A DNA stretch of 7,764 nt from an uncultured bacterium. GTDB taxonomy: Bacteria > Verrucomicrobiota > Kiritimatiellia > CAIKKV01. The position numbers were made by a program, and so were the translations under genes. Numbering within the stretch: position 1 is the first letter of the stretch; each line of letters opens with the position of its first letter. Location: contig CAIKKV010000156.1 of NCBI GenBank assembly GCA_903828035.1, forward strand, positions 1 to 7,764, read 5' to 3'. Below, one piece after another: positions 5,769-7,764 of the stretch. The notes beneath the pieces are model-generated. The model was not told the DNA's origin. It did no database searches and saw nothing but the letters and a program-made list of their open reading frames with translations.

Positions 5769-6200
5769 ATGCTGAAGGGGATTTCGCCGTTGCTCTCGCC
5801 CGACCTGCTGGCCGTCCTGTGCCGGATGGGTCACGGGGATGAAATCGTCCTGGCCGACGCCCATTTTCCGGGGCACAGCATGAACGCCCTCACGCTGCGG
5901 GCCGACGGGGTGGGGGTTCCGGCGCTGCTGGACGCGATCCTGCCGGTGCTCGAGCTCGACAGCTACGTGGCGGCGCCGCTCGTCATGATGGCCCCGGTGG
6001 CCGGCGACACGCTGGACCCCCGGGTGGAGCGGGCTTACCGGGCGCCGGTGGACCGGCACGCGCCGAAGGCGCCGGCGATTGCGCGGATCGACCGCTTTGC
6101 TTTTTACGACCGCGCCCGCAAGGCCTTTGCCGTGGTGATGACGGGCGAGACGGCCAAATACGGGAACATCCTGCTGGTCAAGGGCGTGACGCCCGCGTAG
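5769..6200 (+). CDS. fucU: L-fucose mutarotase, FucU/RbsD family
   Basis: The 143-residue protein aligns with FucU throughout. It starts [17 protein letters not shown] and carries MGHGDE with His22, Asp30 in [13 protein letters not shown], the ELDSY and LVMM segments, GDTLDP (79-84), RFAFYDRA (109-116) and AKYGN with Tyr131. These His, Asp and Tyr positions correspond to the active site of the family. The enzyme interconverts alpha and beta anomers of L-fucose in the cytoplasm, supplying the form used by fucose isomerase, and related sugars may also be accepted. AAAGGA lies six bases before the ATG. No isomerase, kinase or aldolase of fucose catabolism is nearby, so it appears as a stand-alone gene with its own promoter. 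Its 3' end overlaps the convergent transporter gene by 23 bases. Confidence 0.93.
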   Translation: MLKGISPLLSPDLLAVLCRMGHGDEIVLADAHFPGHSMNALTLRADGVGVPALLDAILPVLELDSYVAAPLVMMAPVAGDTLDPRVERAYRAPVDRHAPKAPAIARIDRFAFYDRARKAFAVVMTGETAKYGNILLVKGVTPA

Positions 6201-7380
6201 GCGCGGGCGTCTTGATCAGGGCGCTGAAGACGGCCATCAGCACGGCGATGCCGGCCGTGGCGACGAAGACGGAGGAGTGCCCGCAGGTGATCCAGAGCAG
6301 GCCGCCGAGCGCGGGCACGGACATGGAGGCGACGTGGTTGATCGAGACGCCGAGGGAGAGGGTGGGCCCGAGGTGGTCGGGGCGGACCAGGATTTTCGAG
6401 AGATAGATGTCGCGCGCCATGTTGACGCCGAACAGGAGGTTGTCGGCCACGAAGCAGGCGTAGAGCAGCCAGAGCGCCAGCGAGGGGATCGGCAGCTTGT
6501 GCGCGAAGCCGTAGCCCAGGCAGACGACCAGGAGCAGCAGCGAGTCGGCCAGCAGCACGCGGCGCTCGCCCCAGCGGTCGATGGCCTTTCCCAGCCAGGG
6601 CTGGAAGAAGACGCCCAGGAGGGCGGCGGCGATCCACAGCTGCGCGAAGATCCACACGGGCTGGTGGAAGAGGCGGATGAGGACCCAGGGGCCGAAGGTG
6701 ATGAAGACCTGCTTGCGGGCGCCGAAGAGCAGGGAGAGCACGTAGAAGAGCCAGTACCGTTTTTCCCACACGAAGCGGGGGCGCTGCAGGTGGGCGTTGG
6801 GCATCCGCATGGCGAACAGGAACCCCGCGGCCGCGAAGGCGGCCAGCCCCCCCAGCGTGAAGATGACGGCGTAGCCGGCCTGCAGCCAGCGCATGCTGAC
6901 CCAGACGATGGCGCAGCCCGCGATGCTGGCCGCCAGGGAGGTGGAGGCGATCTGCCCCAGCCGCTTCCCGCGCTGCTTGGCGTCGGCCATGTCCATGGTG
7001 AGGGAGGAGCGGACGGGAATGAGCAGGTGCGCGCCGATGCTCCAGATCGTCACGAACAGAAGCAGGGGGCCCCAGCCCGGGCCCATCCAGGCCATGCCCA
7101 GCATGCCGGCGCCGACGGCCAGGGCCGACCAGGCGGCGATGCGCGTCTCGGGCAGGAAGCAGAGGAGGCCGGCGAACAGGGCCGTGAGGAAGCCGGGCAG
7201 CTCGCGCGGGAACTCCAGCAGTCCGCGCGCGGCGGCGGTCAGGTTGAAGACGTCGCTCACGTAGTTGTTGAACGTCGTTTCCATCATCCCCCCGCTCGCG
7301 CCGAGCAGGGCCATGCCCGCCAGAAAGAGGAGGAGGTTGCGTTCCAGGCCGCGAAGCCGCTGGATGAATGAGGTGATCAT
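6178..7380 (-). CDS. Major facilitator superfamily transporter
   Basis: The 400-residue protein is strongly hydrophobic with about 12 predicted membrane helices in two halves joined by a polar loop near residues 194-205 ([15 protein letters not shown]). The loop [11 protein letters not shown] between helices 8 and 9 is the MFS motif A of the second half. The corresponding first-half loop (FLPETRIA) lacks the motif. A polar stretch [15 protein letters not shown] lies between helices 4 and 5. The substrate cannot be read; efflux or sugar uptake are both possible. The ATG at 7380 is preferred because a -10-like TATAGT lies at 7396-7391, overlapping the alternative GTG start at 7392; neither has a good ribosome binding site. 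It converges on fucU with overlapping ends, so a shared role is not implied. Confidence 0.82.
   Translation of the reverse strand: MITSFIQRLRGLERNLLLFLAGMALLGASGGMMETTFNNYVSDVFNLTAAARGLLEFPRELPGFLTALFAGLLCFLPETRIAAWSALAVGAGMLGMAWMGPGWGPLLLFVTIWSIGAHLLIPVRSSLTMDMADAKQRGKRLGQIASTSLAASIAGCAIVWVSMRWLQAGYAVIFTLGGLAAFAAAGFLFAMRMPNAHLQRPRFVWEKRYWLFYVLSLLFGARKQVFITFGPWVLIRLFHQPVWIFAQLWIAAALLGVFFQPWLGKAIDRWGERRVLLADSLLLLVVCLGYGFAHKLPIPSLALWLLYACFVADNLLFGVNMARDIYLSKILVRPDHLGPTLSLGVSINHVASMSVPALGGLLWITCGHSSVFVATAGIAVLMAVFSALIKTPAPTRASRP
6188..6211. terminator. Perfect hairpin at the fucU/transporter convergence, possible bidirectional terminator
   Basis: GACGCCCGCG (6188-6197) and CGCGGGCGTC (6202-6211) form a perfect 10-base, very GC-rich stem with a TAGG loop. 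The fucU stop codon TAG falls in the loop and the left arm is the last codons of fucU, while the whole hairpin codes for the C-terminal tail of the transporter. No T-run follows on either strand, so factor-independent termination would be inefficient; mRNA 3'-end protection or a transcription pause is the alternative. Confidence 0.5.
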
Positions 7381-7390
7381 GAAGCCGGAC

Positions 7391-7396
7391 ACTATA
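7391..7396 (-). promoter_or_regulatory. Possible -10 element of the transporter gene
   Basis: TATAGT (7396-7391) matches five of six -10 bases. Transcription would start about four bases before the ATG at 7380, giving an almost leaderless message. No good -35 is seen 16-18 bases upstream (TGGCCT at best), so this may instead be chance within a read-through operon from the gene upstream. Confidence 0.3.
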
Positions 7397-7423
7397 GGCA
7401 GGTCCGGCCGGCAAGGCCAGAGT

Positions 7424-7764
7424 TTAATGCTGCGGAGGGGAGACGAGCCCGTACTTGGCGTTCAGGAACCCGGTCAGCCAGCGCACGGAGTGGACATTGG
7501 CCAGCTGCTCGAGGACGATTTGCCAGCTGCATTTCCGGAGCGTTTCATGGCGTTTCAAGGAGGATCGGACCGTGCTGAAAGCGGCGAAGCCCTTGCCTCC
7601 GGTCTGGAAGGCGGGGTTCCGGTTGTCATACAGCAGCACGGCGTGGCCGCCGGCGGGAACCAGCGAGCCGTCGTCGCGAACGCAGGCGGCGAGCACCTGG
7701 CCGACGAGGGGGTCCGTGGCTTTCAGGGGTTTGCAACCCTCGTCGGACCTGCCGCCGACGAAGA
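7424..7764 (-). CDS. Unrecognised protein, C-terminal 112 residues only (runs off right edge)
   Basis: The frame is open from the window edge (first full codon at 7762) to TAA at 7426-7424. The visible protein begins FVGGRSDEGCKPLKATDPLV and is a mixed-charge soluble segment with a beta-strand-like HAVLLYDNRNP stretch, then a helical region rich in Leu and Arg and an NAKYGLV tail. An internal GTG at 7696 could serve as a start, but the same composition and codon style continue upstream of it without a stop or ribosome binding site, so the gene probably begins beyond the window. I see no signal peptide, membrane helix or known catalytic motif. It lies 43 bases upstream of the transporter start on the same strand and could share its transcript. 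Confidence 0.6.
   Translation of the reverse strand, partial: FVGGRSDEGCKPLKATDPLVGQVLAACVRDDGSLVPAGGHAVLLYDNRNPAFQTGGKGFAAFSTVRSSLKRHETLRKCSWQIVLEQLANVHSVRWLTGFLNAKYGLVSPPQH

Noticed and set aside
6277..7371. Long plus-strand open frame opposite the transporter (364 codons)
   Set aside because: It encodes low-complexity Gly, Glu, Gln and Arg-rich sequence typical of an antisense shadow of a hydrophobic GC-rich gene; the minus strand gives a clear MFS protein.
5769..7380. Fucose catabolic operon formed by fucU and the transporter
   Set aside because: The two genes are convergent, not co-transcribed, and the transporter shows no sequence feature specific for fucose.
6104..7414. Second minus-strand frame of 436 codons over the transporter
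   Set aside because: Its product is Arg, Pro, Ala and His-rich with no family features and is out of frame with the convincing MFS protein.
1..7764. CRISPR array, tRNA, rRNA, insertion sequence or prophage attachment site
   Set aside because: No regularly spaced repeats, tRNA-like cloverleaf, rRNA motifs, transposase or terminal repeats were seen by eye on either strand; a tRNAscan or repeat search would be decisive.

Overview
This is a GC-rich, gene-dense bacterial window holding eight genes, or nine if both halves of an interrupted kinase are counted. Two genes run off the edges. The taxon cannot be fixed from sequence alone. A prokaryotic Thi4 thiazole synthase, a FabV enoyl reductase and a fucose mutarotase would suit an anaerobic or polysaccharide-degrading Gram-negative lineage, for example the Verrucomicrobia/Kiritimatiellota side of the PVC group. 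That is an inference with low certainty.

Left end (1-852, minus strand): a Thi4-type thiazole synthase is followed, with a TGATG stop/start overlap, by the first 22 codons of a ThiE-like thiamine-phosphate synthase. Together they would make and join the thiazole half of thiamine. The predicted leader is too short for a TPP riboswitch.

Fatty-acid block (about 926-3288): fabZ-like and fabV genes overlap by ATGA and encode the dehydratase and enoyl reductase that finish each elongation cycle. A TetR-family regulator lies convergent and overlaps the 3' end of fabV. The same palindromic pattern, TGACAA-N11-TTGT(C/A)A, occurs once over the likely fabZV promoter and once beside the -10 element of the tetR gene. 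This makes a self-contained, self-regulated fatty-acid module likely, and it is the most interesting structure in the window.

Sensor kinase (3332-5644, minus): a long receptor kinase has a signal peptide, two tandem extracytoplasmic solute-binding domains, a membrane helix, and HisKA and HATPase domains. An in-frame TAA inside the second binding domain breaks it. Homology continues in the same frame after the stop, so it is a recent nonsense mutation, a sequencing error or, less likely, readthrough. No response regulator is present.

Right end (5718-7764): a fucU-like fucose mutarotase on the plus strand converges on, and overlaps, an MFS transporter on the minus strand. A perfect 10-bp hairpin sits at the overlap. 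Behind the transporter is the C-terminal part of an unrecognised minus-strand gene cut by the window edge.

Gene-free stretches are all under 150 bases (853-981, 3218-3331, 5645-5768, 7381-7423) and are described as promoter or operator sites where anything is visible.
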